Assembly: GCA_030427805.1 (NCBI GenBank)
Contig: JAUICP010000001.1
Coordinates: 1 to 64,000 of the forward strand
Length of the DNA: 64,000 nt
Direction: 5' to 3'
From: Bdellovibrionia bacterium
GTDB taxonomy: Bacteria; Bdellovibrionota; Bdellovibrionia; Bdellovibrionales; JAGQZY01
Positions 43,641 to 53,338 of the stretch are shown here, piece after piece. Position numbers and translations under genes: made by a program. The notes beneath the pieces are model-generated. The model did not search any database and had not been told where the DNA came from. It saw nothing but the letters and a program-made list of their open reading frames with translations. How positions within the stretch are numbered: the first letter of the stretch is position 1; every line of letters begins with the position of its first letter.

Positions 43641-44342
43641 ATGGGCATTTTAAGGTTTTTCTATTCGTTTACGTTTTTCTTTTTATTTTTAAACTCGGCT
43701 TGGGCAGTAGAATATCAAGCCATCGAGTACCGTTGTAGTAACGGACAAAACTACTCGGTCATAGCAAATACTCAGGTCATCACAGATTGGGACGGCAGAC
43801 AGGTTTATCGCCAACAGTATTTTTGCAATAGCTCCCACATACCCGATCGATTTTCGATTACCGACCAGGCCATACAAAACTGTAATGGAGATAATGACAG
43901 TCAAACCGCTATTTGTGGATCCGAGTTTGTTGAAAATGGAAATTTATCGTTTCTAAATGGTGGAGAAGCCCACGTGGTTGCAGCTGAAAACATCAAACAT
44001 GGCCGCGCCGAATCCGCACAAAATAAATCACAGTTCGAAGAAGCTGATATTCCTTTCTCTATTTGGGAAACAAAGGAAGAACAAATTCAAGCAAATTGTC
44101 TTCAAGTGGCGAAAACCTTTTTAGGGGTTGAGTCTAGTGCTACGCAAATAACTCGTCAGCAGTTTCACGGTCTTTATGCAGTTGCTACTCGGCCAGGAGC
44201 CCCCGCTGAAGGCTTTGAATTTGACGGAACAGCCTGTAGCGAACTGATCAGAACCGAAGCGCAAGCTTGGCGAGCAACAATTGGCAGTCAAAATGACGGG
44301 ACAGTTGCCCTTCCAACTTTTGATTTAGTCACCGAAGACTAG
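43641..44342 (+). CDS. Secreted six-cysteine protein, paralogue 1
   Basis: A 233-residue protein started at the ATG at 43641 (AGGAG nine bases upstream; the GTG at 43632 is too close to it). A signal peptide (about residues 3-20, cut near WAV) leads to a domain beginning IEYRCSNGQNY. With two others in this window it shares six cysteines in YRCSNG, FCNSSHI, NC, CxxEF, QIQANC and TACS, plus HGR. These suggest three disulfides in the periplasm or outside. Family unknown; described further under findings. Confidence 0.78.
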   Translation: MGILRFFYSFTFFFLFLNSAWAVEYQAIEYRCSNGQNYSVIANTQVITDWDGRQVYRQQYFCNSSHIPDRFSITDQAIQNCNGDNDSQTAICGSEFVENGNLSFLNGGEAHVVAAENIKHGRAESAQNKSQFEEADIPFSIWETKEEQIQANCLQVAKTFLGVESSATQITRQQFHGLYAVATRPGAPAEGFEFDGTACSELIRTEAQAWRATIGSQNDGTVALPTFDLVTED

Positions 44343-44409
44343 ATCATTTACTTTGAATTTTGCCATAGCTTTCGATCCCATTTATGTAACAAAAAAAGGA
44401 GAAAACTTC

Positions 44410-45108
44410 GTGTTTCTTAAAAATTCTTTCCTAATAGTATTTAGTTTAGTTCTTGGAGCCCTCGCCCAAGCACAAAATGACGGCATGCAAGCCATTGAAT
44501 ACCGCTGTAGCAACGGACAGAACTATCGAGCGGTTGCGAGTGATGTTCCAATTCAACTGGCTGGCGGAGAAAACATCTTCCAATTCTACCTCTTCTGTAA
44601 TGACTCACACATTCCCGACCCCAACAACTTAACGCCACAGGTTTTTGGAAATTGCAGCGGAGACGAAGATCGCGAAACCTATAATTGCTACGATGAATTT
44701 AAGAGAAAGGGCAACTCAATCACTTTAGGTGATGATCAACACGTCGTTTTAGCTAGAGATCTTATTGAACATGGTCGCGAGGCTGATGCCGAAGAAGAAG
44801 CTGCAATCGATCCCATCGTGCAAAAGGTATTTGATACCTACGGGGACCAGATTCAAGCCAACTGCCTGGAGCCAGGAAAACAGTTTGTCGATGTACCGAG
44901 ACACGCAACTCGCTTAACTGTCGGGTACTTTTCTGAGCTCTTCGCAATCGCCAATCGAGTCACGCGAAATGGCCATCCCTTTGACCGAACGGCATGCAAG
45001 CAGATGATTGTTGAACAAACAGCCGCCATTAGGGCCGGAGAAGCAAGTGGAGCACCCGCTAGTGGCTCACCAGTTATTTCAACGGGTGATGGCGATCAAG
45101 AAAGTTAA
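44410..45108 (+). CDS. Secreted six-cysteine protein, paralogue 2
   Basis: A 232-residue twin of the preceding gene. The GTG at 44410 has AAAGGAG eight bases upstream and is followed by a signal peptide (LKNSFLIVFSLVLGALAQA), so the TTG-initiated frame from 44353 is too long. The mature part begins after AQA, then MQAIEYRCSNGQNY. The shared elements are FCNDSHIPDP, the C-x-C-EF pair, HGRE, QIQANCLEPGK and FDRTAC. The C-terminus has a short Gly/Ser/Ala-rich tail not in the others. It follows its paralogue by 67 bp. Confidence 0.78.
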   Translation: MFLKNSFLIVFSLVLGALAQAQNDGMQAIEYRCSNGQNYRAVASDVPIQLAGGENIFQFYLFCNDSHIPDPNNLTPQVFGNCSGDEDRETYNCYDEFKRKGNSITLGDDQHVVLARDLIEHGREADAEEEAAIDPIVQKVFDTYGDQIQANCLEPGKQFVDVPRHATRLTVGYFSELFAIANRVTRNGHPFDRTACKQMIVEQTAAIRAGEASGAPASGSPVISTGDGDQES

Positions 45109-45140
45109 CTATTCAATTCGTATAAAAATTATGGGTGGAC

Positions 45141-45167
45141 AAAGAGGCTTTCAAAGCCTCTTTTTTT
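45141..45167. terminator. Bidirectional terminator
   Basis: AAAGAGGCTTT, C, AAAGCCTCTTT then T7. It separates paralogue 2 and the converging minus-strand gene; flanking A and T tracts suit both directions. Confidence 0.85.
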
Positions 45168-46398
45168 ATATTTCGTTAGCACTCTGACCTGTGGGCTCCG
45201 CAGGCCGCCCAGACTCTTCTGCGCGCAAGGCTGTTAACCCCATAGCGACACAAGTGCTGCGATCTCTTCGATTTCTGTGAATAGAGGTGAAAATCCCCTG
45301 AAGGCTCTCAGGCAATTCATTCAATTGGGTGATGGTTCGATCAAAAGTAAGTACGGGCTCTCCACCATTCAACTCACCCGTATCACGATAAACGTCAACG
45401 CCGGCGATCGATTGAGGAGCTGTGACATTATCTAGAAGAACATCGTCTGTAATTTGCGCGAGTAGCGAATGATTAACCTCTCCGGCATCAGTATAAGGAT
45501 TCCTGACCCTTCGAAGCATCGTATCTTCTGCAGAGCTCGTTCTTTCGTATTCATTAACTACGGCCTGAGCCATATTTCGACAGTAGTGATAGAGGGCTCC
45601 CTCTAGGTCATAAACTCCATCGCCATCTTCGATTGCGGCAGCAGCACAGCCGCCAAAATGAGTGCGGACATTTTGATCAAGCCAGGTGTCTATTTGCCGA
45701 CCCCAACGAGCCATAGTTGGATTTGCTGGCGGACGAACCCTCTTAGGACCGGGGTTAGATGGACTTCCGCCGTGAAGCCTGGCAAAGTTTCTATTCAAAC
45801 TTCTCAATGAGTTATTTAAACAAGGCCCAGCAATCATAACCCCGCCACCAACGGACACAGCAATAAATGCTCTCAAAACCCAAACAGCGGCGCCCGGGTT
45901 GGCATTCGCACGATCTATCAAGAGATCAAAGAGATTGGGTGTGTGAAACTGAACACTTGCTCTACCAAAAACTTTTATCCAAAGGCTTTCAAGACCTGAT
46001 TCGACCTTCCAGGTCACTCGCTTGTCGTTGATTAAATAAGTATTAAAACTAGGACCCGCTGCTTTCAGAGTCACCGGCTTTAATTTTCCAACCTTAACAA
46101 TCAAACTTGACTCTTTAAACTCCACTTTAATTCCAAGATCTTTGAAGTCATCGGGGAGCTTATCAAAATGCCTAAAAAGCATCTTCTCAAATTTCTTTGA
46201 ATTCAAAAGCTTCACCCGCTCTTTCAATTCCTTTTTACTATCTACATCTTTCAAAAGTATAGAAACCGCCCGCAGTGCTTCGGTCTGCTGGTGCAGGACA
46301 TTGTTAATAATATTGCTTCCCTCTATCGAAAAGCGAGGCCCTGCTACAGAAAGCTGGGGAAGAACACAAAGAAAGAAAACGAGTATCATCAAACGCAT
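45166..46398 (-). CDS. Secreted or membrane protein of unknown function
   Basis: A 410-residue protein. A signal peptide lies at residues 2-19 (cut near SVA/GP). A glycine-rich hydrophobic segment (VLRAFIAVSVGGGVMIAGP, about 183-201) could be one membrane span. The N-terminal 140 residues are rich in Lys and Leu. The C-terminal half holds several Cys and Arg. It lies between paralogues 2 and 3 of the six-cysteine family on the opposite strand. No family recognised. Confidence 0.68.
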   Translation of the reverse strand: MRLMILVFFLCVLPQLSVAGPRFSIEGSNIINNVLHQQTEALRAVSILLKDVDSKKELKERVKLLNSKKFEKMLFRHFDKLPDDFKDLGIKVEFKESSLIVKVGKLKPVTLKAAGPSFNTYLINDKRVTWKVESGLESLWIKVFGRASVQFHTPNLFDLLIDRANANPGAAVWVLRAFIAVSVGGGVMIAGPCLNNSLRSLNRNFARLHGGSPSNPGPKRVRPPANPTMARWGRQIDTWLDQNVRTHFGGCAAAAIEDGDGVYDLEGALYHYCRNMAQAVVNEYERTSSAEDTMLRRVRNPYTDAGEVNHSLLAQITDDVLLDNVTAPQSIAGVDVYRDTGELNGGEPVLTFDRTITQLNELPESLQGIFTSIHRNRRDRSTCVAMGLTALRAEESGRPAEPTGQSANEI

Positions 46399-46720
46399 AT
46401 AGTCTCTTCGTCTATTGAATGAAAGGTCTTAATCAAGTCTCATTTTGAAACAAATTCTTTGAGAGAATGTGCCCTTTTGGAACAAACTTCGCGTTTAATA
46501 ATTGAACAGTCGCATAGACCCTGCCGCTGAACTCTTTATAGATTTGATCTCAAGGGGGCATGGTATTGCATTTGATTAAGGTGGGTGTTGGTATTCTTTG
46601 TAAACGAAACCAAGCATTGTTATCAACCGGGTAATCAGGTCGCATGCTTCTCTTTTGAAAATTTCGTTTACAATTATGGTTATAGTATTTTGAAGGAATC
46701 AAAATATTAGGGGCCAGACA
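46399..46720. other. Intergenic region with a long inverted repeat
   Basis: A 322-bp gap between divergent genes. TTGTAAACGAAA (46598-46609) and TTTCGTTTACAA (46662-46673) are a perfect 12-bp inverted pair, 52 bp apart, ending 47 bp before the start of paralogue 3. They could be two operator halves or the arms of a hairpin. Confidence 0.6.
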
Positions 46721-47395
46721 ATGGAATTTGTCAAAAATCTCATAGTCTTTTTAAGTATTTCATTTATTATTAACTTCTCCCAGGCAAACGATTTTCACAC
46801 GATTGAATATCGGTGTAGTAATGGGCAAAACTATTTGGCGATCGCCAGCAAAGAAGCTCGCCATGTTTTTGATCAAACAAAGCTCTATCGACTCTATTCA
46901 TTTTGTAATAGTTCCCATGTGACTGAACCGGATCAACCGAGCCCTGAGGATCGAAACCGTTGTCACAAAGACATTACTCAGGATTCCTATCATTGCTATG
47001 CCGAATTTAAATTTTTGGACAACATGATTCAACTCAGTCGAGATACCTTAATTAAGGATCAAACGGGGATTTCCCACGGCCGCAGTATTAGTGAGCCCGT
47101 CGTTCAGGTAAAAACAGGCATTGACCCAAGGGCTAAAAAGGTTTTTCACAGCTTCAAAAAGCAAATTCAAGCGAATTGCCTCGAGCCAGCGAAACTCTAT
47201 GGGGGCCTAGATGCAGAAGCGAGCACACTCAATGAAAAGCAGTTTGAAAAGCTCTTTATCATGGCAATGAATCGACCAAAACGGGGCCCCAATTCGACTC
47301 ATTTTCACGCAACCGCCTGCAGTGCACTCATCAAAACTCAGGTTCAACGTTTTGAAATGTTTCAGGGCTTTTCTAAGCTCATCGTTGGCAATTAA
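46721..47395 (+). CDS. Secreted six-cysteine protein, paralogue 3
   Basis: A 224-residue protein with signal peptide (about residues 5-22, cut at SQA/ND). It shares IEYRCSNGQNY, FCNSSHV, the C-x10-C-EF pair, HGRS, QIQANCLEPAK and TACS with the other two, with the same six cysteines. It is more basic than they are. It has its own promoter region containing a 12-bp inverted repeat and its own terminator, so it is likely regulated apart from the tandem pair. Confidence 0.78.
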   Translation: MEFVKNLIVFLSISFIINFSQANDFHTIEYRCSNGQNYLAIASKEARHVFDQTKLYRLYSFCNSSHVTEPDQPSPEDRNRCHKDITQDSYHCYAEFKFLDNMIQLSRDTLIKDQTGISHGRSISEPVVQVKTGIDPRAKKVFHSFKKQIQANCLEPAKLYGGLDAEASTLNEKQFEKLFIMAMNRPKRGPNSTHFHATACSALIKTQVQRFEMFQGFSKLIVGN

Positions 47396-47423
47396 TAGGC
47401 CATAACACATGGCTTCAAAAAAC

Positions 47424-47466
47424 CCCTTCAGGGGTCGCTGCGACCTGTCTTTAAGGGCCTTTTTTT
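47424..47466 (+). terminator. Terminator after paralogue 3
   Basis: CCCTT (47424-47428) pairs with AAGGG (47453-47457), enclosing an inner stem around CAGG/CCTG and GGTCGC/GCGACC, followed by a T8 tract. Confidence 0.6.
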
Positions 47467-47550
47467 GGCTTGTACCTTCCGCCATATATAGATAATTTAG
47501 GCCTAATTTTGCCTAATGACGCTACGCTGATTTAACGGCTTGGGGGGCCT

Positions 47551-48843
47551 ATGAGGTACTTTATTGACGAGCTCCACAAACATGTGGGTCAAAAAGTCGA
47601 ACTGAAGGGTTGGGTGTTCAACTCGCGCGGTTCGAAAAAAATTAAATTTCTAATCCTTAGAGATGGAACCGGTTACTGCCAATGTACTTTCTTTAAGGGA
47701 GAGTGCGATGAGACGAGTTTCGAGAACTTTTCAGAAGATATCTCCCAAGAAACGAGCGTTAAAGTTGTCGGCACGGTCAAAGAAGAGCCCAGAGCTCCTG
47801 GCGGATATGAACTGAGCGCTGAAACCTACGAGGTCATTTCTAAGTCTGTCGACTACCCAATCACTCCCAAGGAACACGGAATTGATTTTTTAATGAATCA
47901 TCGTCACCTTTGGTTGCGATCAAAAAAACAGCACGCTGTCCTTCGGGTTCGTTCCGAAATAGTGAAGGCGATTCGCGATTTCTTTGATGGACGTGGTTTT
48001 ATCAATACCGATGCTCCTATTTTTACTCCGAGTGCTTGTGAAGGGACATCGAATCTCTTTGGCACCAAGTACTTTGATACCGAAGCTTATCTTTCGCAAA
48101 GCGGGCAACTGTACATGGAGGCAACAGCCGCCGCCCATGGAAAAGTTTATTGTTTTGGCCCTACTTTTAGAGCAGAAAAGTCAAAAACGAGAAGACACCT
48201 TATTGAATTCTGGATGGTTGAACCAGAAGTCGCATTTAATGATCTTTACGACAACATGGATTTGGCCGAACAGTTTGTTGAATACATTGTACAAAGAACA
48301 ATAAAAAACAAGGCAGAAGAGTTAAAGGTTCTCGAGCGAGATCTTTCTAAGTTAGAACCAATAAAAGGCTCTTTTCCTCGGCTTCACTATGAAGAAGCTG
48401 TCGAAATTATTAAAAAAGAAAATCCTGAATTTGTAGATGGTGATGACTTTGGTGGCGGAGATGAAACTATTATTAGTTCTCAATTCGACAAACCAGTTAT
48501 TGTCCATCACTTCCCAACGGCCATTAAAGCTTTTTATTTTAAAGAGGAGCCGAAAGATTCAAAGTATAGCCTCAGCTGTGACATGTTAGCGACCGAGGGG
48601 TACGGAGAAATCATCGGTGGTGGTCAAAGAGAAGAGAGCATCGATGTTCTTCAAACTAAAATTAAAGAACACGATCTCAAAGAAGAGGATTTTCAGTGGT
48701 ATCTCGATCTTCGCCGCTACGGCTCTTTCCCTCACTCAGGTTTTGGCCTGGGAATCGAAAGAACTGTTGGCTGGATTTGCGGTACTTCCCACGTCCGAGA
48801 AACTATTCCATTTCCGCGTCTTTATGGACGCAACTACCCCTAA
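47551..48843 (+). CDS. asnS: Asparaginyl-tRNA synthetase
   Basis: A 430-residue class IIb synthetase that charges tRNA-Asn. The OB-fold anticodon domain covers residues 1-110 (VELKGWVFNSRGS, FLILRDGTG). Class II motif 2 is FGPTFRAEKSKTRRHLIEFWMVEPE and motif 3 is HSGFGLGIERTVGWICG. EFWMVEPE and FPTAIKAFYFK favour asparagine over aspartate. It is preceded by a short intergenic region and followed 12 bp later by the carboxylase genes. Confidence 0.93.
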   Translation: MRYFIDELHKHVGQKVELKGWVFNSRGSKKIKFLILRDGTGYCQCTFFKGECDETSFENFSEDISQETSVKVVGTVKEEPRAPGGYELSAETYEVISKSVDYPITPKEHGIDFLMNHRHLWLRSKKQHAVLRVRSEIVKAIRDFFDGRGFINTDAPIFTPSACEGTSNLFGTKYFDTEAYLSQSGQLYMEATAAAHGKVYCFGPTFRAEKSKTRRHLIEFWMVEPEVAFNDLYDNMDLAEQFVEYIVQRTIKNKAEELKVLERDLSKLEPIKGSFPRLHYEEAVEIIKKENPEFVDGDDFGGGDETIISSQFDKPVIVHHFPTAIKAFYFKEEPKDSKYSLSCDMLATEGYGEIIGGGQREESIDVLQTKIKEHDLKEEDFQWYLDLRRYGSFPHSGFGLGIERTVGWICGTSHVRETIPFPRLYGRNYP

Positions 48844-48855
48844 TAGAGGTACGTC

Positions 48856-50421
48856 ATGAGCGATACAGAAAATATAAATTTAGTGCGTTTAAACGAACTC
48901 GAAACCAAGAATGAACAAGCCATGCTTGGTGGTGGTGAAACGCGAATCGAAAAACATAAAACAGGTGGACGCCTTACAGCGAGAGAACGCCTCGATATTC
49001 TTTTAGATCCCGGTAGCTTTGTTGAGCTCGATCGTTTTGTCCATCACAGATGTACGAACTTCGGCATGGAAAAAAGCCACATCGATGGCGATGGCGTCGT
49101 TACTGGTTACGGGCGAATTAATGGCAAGCTTGTGTTTGTTTATTCTCAAGATTTCACCGTCTACGGTGGAAGTATGTCGAGAACACAGGCAACAAAGATC
49201 TGTAAAATTATGGATCTCGCCGTAAAAAACGGCGCTCCTGTAATTGGGCTTAACGATTCGGGTGGAGCGCGAATTCAAGAGGGTGTTGAATCCCTTGCCG
49301 GCTACGGTGATATCTTCGTAAGAAACACCATGAGCTCCGGAATCGTACCACAAATTACAGCAATTATGGGGCCTTCAGCGGGGGGTGCCGTTTACTCACC
49401 TTCAATTACCGATTTTATTTTCATGGTTAAAGAGTCTAGTTACATGTTTGTGACGGGACCTGATGTCATTAAAACAGTGACCCACGAAGAGGTAACAAAA
49501 GAAGATCTCGGTGGCGCATCAACTCATTCATCTAAATCGGGTGTTGCTCATTTTGCAGCTGAAGACGATAAACATTGTCTTTTAATGATTCGAGAGCTCC
49601 TTAACTTCCTCCCCGGCAACAACTTGGATGATCCACCCGTTTTAGCGACAACTGATCGTCCGGATCGAATTGTTGATGAATTGAATACATTTATTCCCGA
49701 TAATTCAAAAAAACCCTACGACGTCGTTGAACTTATCAAGTTTATCGTCGATGAGGGTTACTTCCTCGAAGTTCATAAACATTACGCTACAAATGTCGTT
49801 GTTGGATTTGCTCGCTTCAATGGAAGACCCGTTGGTATCGTCGCTAACCAACCTCAAGTTCTCGCTGGATGTTTAAATATTGATGCATCTAAGAAGGGCG
49901 CACGCTTTATTCGATTTTGCGATGCCTTTAATATTCCCATTGTAAGTCTCGTGGATGTTCCCGGCTTCCTTCCCGGCACCGAACAAGAGTGGCAGGGGAT
50001 TATCACCCATGGCGCCAAGCTACTATACGCTTACGCCGAGGCAACCGTTCCCAAAATTACTCTCATCACGCGAAAGGCCTATGGTGGCGCTTATATCGTT
50101 ATGGGCTCTAAGCATTTGCGTTCTGATGTGAATCTCGCCTATCCGACTGCGGAAATTGCCGTAATGGGTGCCGAAGGTGCTGTTAACGTCGTATTTAGAA
50201 ACGAAGTTAAAAAGGCCTCCAATCCTGAGGCTGAAAGAACTCGACTGACTAAAGAGTACGAAGAAAAGTTCAACAATCCATACCGAGCAGCAGAACTTGG
50301 TTACATCGATGAAGTGATTGAACCAGCCATGACAAGAAAACGAATTGTCGATGCTCTAGAAATGTTAAAAAACAAAAAAGATGTTAATCCGCAGAAAAAG
50401 CATGGAAATATTCCACTATAA
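48856..50421 (+). CDS. Acyl-CoA carboxylase carboxyltransferase (propionyl-CoA type)
   Basis: A 521-residue PccB-type carboxyltransferase holding both crotonase-like halves. Typical stretches are [19 protein letters not shown] (about 35-53), [57 protein letters not shown] and [33 protein letters not shown]. Together with the next two genes it makes a carboxylase for propionyl-CoA or acetyl-CoA; the substrate cannot be decided by eye. Propionyl-CoA from odd-chain fats, Val or Ile is common in organisms feeding on biomass. Confidence 0.94.
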   Translation: MSDTENINLVRLNELETKNEQAMLGGGETRIEKHKTGGRLTARERLDILLDPGSFVELDRFVHHRCTNFGMEKSHIDGDGVVTGYGRINGKLVFVYSQDFTVYGGSMSRTQATKICKIMDLAVKNGAPVIGLNDSGGARIQEGVESLAGYGDIFVRNTMSSGIVPQITAIMGPSAGGAVYSPSITDFIFMVKESSYMFVTGPDVIKTVTHEEVTKEDLGGASTHSSKSGVAHFAAEDDKHCLLMIRELLNFLPGNNLDDPPVLATTDRPDRIVDELNTFIPDNSKKPYDVVELIKFIVDEGYFLEVHKHYATNVVVGFARFNGRPVGIVANQPQVLAGCLNIDASKKGARFIRFCDAFNIPIVSLVDVPGFLPGTEQEWQGIITHGAKLLYAYAEATVPKITLITRKAYGGAYIVMGSKHLRSDVNLAYPTAEIAVMGAEGAVNVVFRNEVKKASNPEAERTRLTKEYEEKFNNPYRAAELGYIDEVIEPAMTRKRIVDALEMLKNKKDVNPQKKHGNIPL

Positions 50422-50435
50422 AGAAGGGCGCAGTT

Positions 50436-51929
50436 ATGTTTAAAAAAATACTTGTAGCCAATCGCGGTGAAATTGCAATTAGAGTTATCCGTGCTTGTAG
50501 AGATCTGGGCATTTCATCGGTTGCAGTGTACTCTGAGGCCGACCGCAAAAGCCTCCATGTTGCACTCGCTGACGAAGCTTACGAAATTGGACCAGCACCA
50601 AGCACGGAATCCTATTTAAAAATTGATCGAATCTTAGAGGCGGTAAGAAAGTCCGGTGCCGATGCAGTACACCCTGGTTACGGTTTTTTGAGTGAAAAGC
50701 CTGAGTTTGCCAGAGCCTTAGAAAAAGAAGGCGTTACTTTTATCGGACCCTCGCCAGAAAATATCGAAGCAATGGGAGATAAGCTCTCGGCCATCGATTT
50801 AATGCAAAAAGCAAAAGTGCCGACCGTTCCTGGAAGTGATGGTCCCGTCGCTGATGCAAGTGCTGCAAAAACTATTTCTGAAAAAATTGGATATCCCGTA
50901 ATTATTAAAGCTTCTGCTGGTGGCGGCGGAAAAGGGATGAGAGTTGTTCACGACCCAAAAGAAATTGAAAGCTCTTTTCGAGCCTGCCAATCAGAAGGAA
51001 AAAACTATTTCAACGACGACACCGTCTATATTGAACGTTTTATCACCAATCCAAAACATATTGAAATTCAGGTTTTTGGCGACAACCATGGCAACGTTAT
51101 TCACCTTTTTGAGCGCGAATGTTCGATTCAAAGACGCCATCAAAAACTCATTGAAGAAAGCCCTAGCCCAAGTGTGCCCGAAGAAGTTCGCGAACGAATG
51201 GGAGACGTTGCGGTGGCAGCTGCAAAGTCGATCGGTTATCGAGGCGCTGGAACCTTTGAATTCATTTTCGACAACTCAACAAAAGAATTCTTCTTCATGG
51301 AGATGAACACCCGGCTTCAAGTGGAACACCCGATTACAGAAATGGTAACTGGTGTCGACCTCGTTCAATTACAGATTAAAGTCGCCGCTGGCGAAGAGCT
51401 TGGCTATAAACAAGATGACATTAAGCAAGAAGGCCACGCCATCGAAGCGAGAATTTGCGCCGAGGACCCCGCCAACTTTGTACCTTCTCCTGGGGAAATT
51501 AGAAGATGTCGCCACCCTCAGGGACCTTTTATAAGAATCGACTCCTATGTTTATCCCGGCTACGAAGTTCCGATATACTACGACCCAATGATCACTAAGG
51601 TGATCGCCTGGGGAGCAACTCGAGACGCGGCTATTCAGCGACTACAAAGAGCCTTGATTGAATTTACTTTGACCGGTGTAAAGTCAAATATCGTTTTACA
51701 CAAATCAATATTAGAGCATCCAAAGTTTATAGACGGCACCTATACAACTCAGTTTTGTGAAAAGCATCTTGTCGTTACTGAACCGGAACTCTTTCGATTT
51801 GTTGATGACCATGTGTTTTTAATTGCTGCTGCCGTCCAGGCTTATAATGACCGAAAAAACAAAGATGTTTCTAAGCTCAATATTGCGAGTCGCTGGAAAA
51901 CTAAAGGTCGAATTGAACAATTGAGGTAA
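50436..51929 (+). CDS. accC: Biotin carboxylase subunit
   Basis: A 497-residue ATP-grasp enzyme that carboxylates biotin with bicarbonate. It begins MFKKILVANRGEIAIRVIRAC and contains the glycine-rich loop KASAGGGGKGMRVV, FLERECSIQRRHQK-like ERECSIQRRHQKLIEE, and the Arg/Glu site FMEMNTRLQVEHPITE. The C-terminal part is about 50 residues longer than E. coli AccC, as in PccA-type or stand-alone carboxylases. It lacks an attached biotin domain; that is the next gene. Confidence 0.94.
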   Translation: MFKKILVANRGEIAIRVIRACRDLGISSVAVYSEADRKSLHVALADEAYEIGPAPSTESYLKIDRILEAVRKSGADAVHPGYGFLSEKPEFARALEKEGVTFIGPSPENIEAMGDKLSAIDLMQKAKVPTVPGSDGPVADASAAKTISEKIGYPVIIKASAGGGGKGMRVVHDPKEIESSFRACQSEGKNYFNDDTVYIERFITNPKHIEIQVFGDNHGNVIHLFERECSIQRRHQKLIEESPSPSVPEEVRERMGDVAVAAAKSIGYRGAGTFEFIFDNSTKEFFFMEMNTRLQVEHPITEMVTGVDLVQLQIKVAAGEELGYKQDDIKQEGHAIEARICAEDPANFVPSPGEIRRCRHPQGPFIRIDSYVYPGYEVPIYYDPMITKVIAWGATRDAAIQRLQRALIEFTLTGVKSNIVLHKSILEHPKFIDGTYTTQFCEKHLVVTEPELFRFVDDHVFLIAAAVQAYNDRKNKDVSKLNIASRWKTKGRIEQLR

Positions 51930-51931
51930 TC

Positions 51932-52453
51932 ATGTTTTTTGAAGCAGAACTCAAAGGAAAACATTTTAAAATTAATGTTATCGAAGGACGACACCACTGG
52001 AAAGTTAGTATCCAAGAAGGTGAAACCGACTGGGTCCATTATACAATTAAAAAAATAGACTACCAGGAACTAGAACAAGTCATACTATTCCTGTTTAAAG
52101 GAAGCTCATACCTCTTAGATGTTGTAGGAACCGATACTGAGTACACAGTCTATACTCGCGGTTCTTATAGAACCGTAGAAATCTACAACGATGAGATGTT
52201 ACTCCATGAAAGCCTAAAAAAAGGTGGCGCAATTGGAAGCCAGTCCTCTTTAACCTCGGGTATGCCCGGAAAGATTGTTAAAATCATGGTTGAAAAGGGA
52301 CAAGAGGTGAAAGAAGGACAACCTCTTGTTATAATGGAAGCTATGAAGATGGAAAATGAGATGCGCGCCGCTAAAGACGTGAAAATTAAAGATATTTTGG
52401 TCTCCGACGGTGATAGTGTTGAGTCAGGAGCGACTCTCATTACTTACGCTTAG
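51932..52453 (+). CDS. Biotin carboxyl carrier protein
   Basis: A 173-residue protein. The last 75 residues are a biotinyl domain with MPGKIVKIMVEKGQEVKEGQ and the biotinylated Lys in EAMKMENEM (about residue 137). The N-terminal 90 residues resemble the small beta-rich BT region that joins the carrier to the carboxyltransferase in propionyl-CoA carboxylases. It starts 2 bp after the biotin carboxylase. With no attached carboxylase domain, the complex has three separate chains. Confidence 0.92.
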   Translation: MFFEAELKGKHFKINVIEGRHHWKVSIQEGETDWVHYTIKKIDYQELEQVILFLFKGSSYLLDVVGTDTEYTVYTRGSYRTVEIYNDEMLLHESLKKGGAIGSQSSLTSGMPGKIVKIMVEKGQEVKEGQPLVIMEAMKMENEMRAAKDVKIKDILVSDGDSVESGATLITYA

Positions 52454-52462
52454 GAGTTTAGT

Positions 52463-53137
52463 ATTTTACTGTCCCACTTTAAGACAGCCCTCCTCATCCT
52501 TTCTCTACTCTGGATTGGAGCTTGCTCCAACTCAGAGGAACCCGCTGACATTTCTGGAACACCATACACCGGAGAAGACTTTTCTGGAATTTGGATCACA
52601 ACCTGTGTTGAACTCACCACCCCTTTAATTCCTTCTATTAAGAGCGTTCAAGGTGTTATCACAGCCGACGGAATAGCAATGAATGAAACCTATAGTTTTT
52701 ATTCGGATACGGATTGCAAAATTGCTAGTGGTGAAATCGAGGTCGTACAAGTTTATTCAGTTGTCGGTGGTTCTACAGATATCGAAGGCGCTTTAAATAT
52801 TAACTATACCTTCCAAACTGCGGACTTAGTGGCAACCGCAGATGATCTCGTCTCCGATCTCAACGACGACAAACCCTGTGGTGGTACTCTACAGACTTTT
52901 GTGAAAGATCTGGCTCAATCAGTGGTTAACAGATCCTGTTTACTTCTAGACGAATTAAAATTGAGTTTCCCTGTGGCGGGAACTGCTATATTTAGCAATA
53001 TTCTCATCGATAGTGGAGTCACTCCGAATACAATTCGCCTTGGCGACTTAGACACCGGTGCTGGTGACTCAACTAATGATCGACCTGAGGAAGTAAATAG
53101 TGACTTTCTCTTTATCAATTCTAGTAGTACCCAGTAA
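52463..53137 (+). CDS. Lipoprotein that appears to start at ATT
   Basis: A 224-residue exported protein. The reading frame opens right after the stop of the preceding gene and the first in-frame ATG is far inside, at 52679. Before it lies a complete lipoprotein signal: hydrophobic LLSHFKTALLILSLLWIGAC with lipobox IGAC. Only two start codons can be upstream: ATT at 52463, with AGGAG six bases before it, or CTG at 52469, which is 12 bases from it. ATT is the best fit by spacing. The mature part holds several Cys and Asp-rich parts (DDLVSDLNDDKPCGG). Function unknown. Confidence 0.72.
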   Translation: MLLSHFKTALLILSLLWIGACSNSEEPADISGTPYTGEDFSGIWITTCVELTTPLIPSIKSVQGVITADGIAMNETYSFYSDTDCKIASGEIEVVQVYSVVGGSTDIEGALNINYTFQTADLVATADDLVSDLNDDKPCGGTLQTFVKDLAQSVVNRSCLLLDELKLSFPVAGTAIFSNILIDSGVTPNTIRLGDLDTGAGDSTNDRPEEVNSDFLFINSSSTQ

Positions 53138-53285
53138 ACTCCTTCTTATTTTTACTAAATTTTATCTCAGGCAAAATCTTTCAAAAACAACACCCACTCT
53201 CGACCCGATCACTACCCGATTTGCGGCTTTCTAATAAATATTTACAGGCCATCGGCGCGAAAGGTCTTGTAAGTAGCTGTTTATA

Positions 53286-53309
53286 CACGACTTAATTTCG
53301 AGGGTCGTG
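53286..53309. promoter_or_regulatory. Inverted repeat before the MltD-like gene
   Basis: CACGAC (53286-53291) and GTCGTG (53304-53309) with a 12-bp gap, 30 bp before the start codon. It may be a regulator site or a weak hairpin in the leader. Confidence 0.3.
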
Positions 53310-53338
53310 GTATATCCCTTGCTCATTGATAAAAGCTT

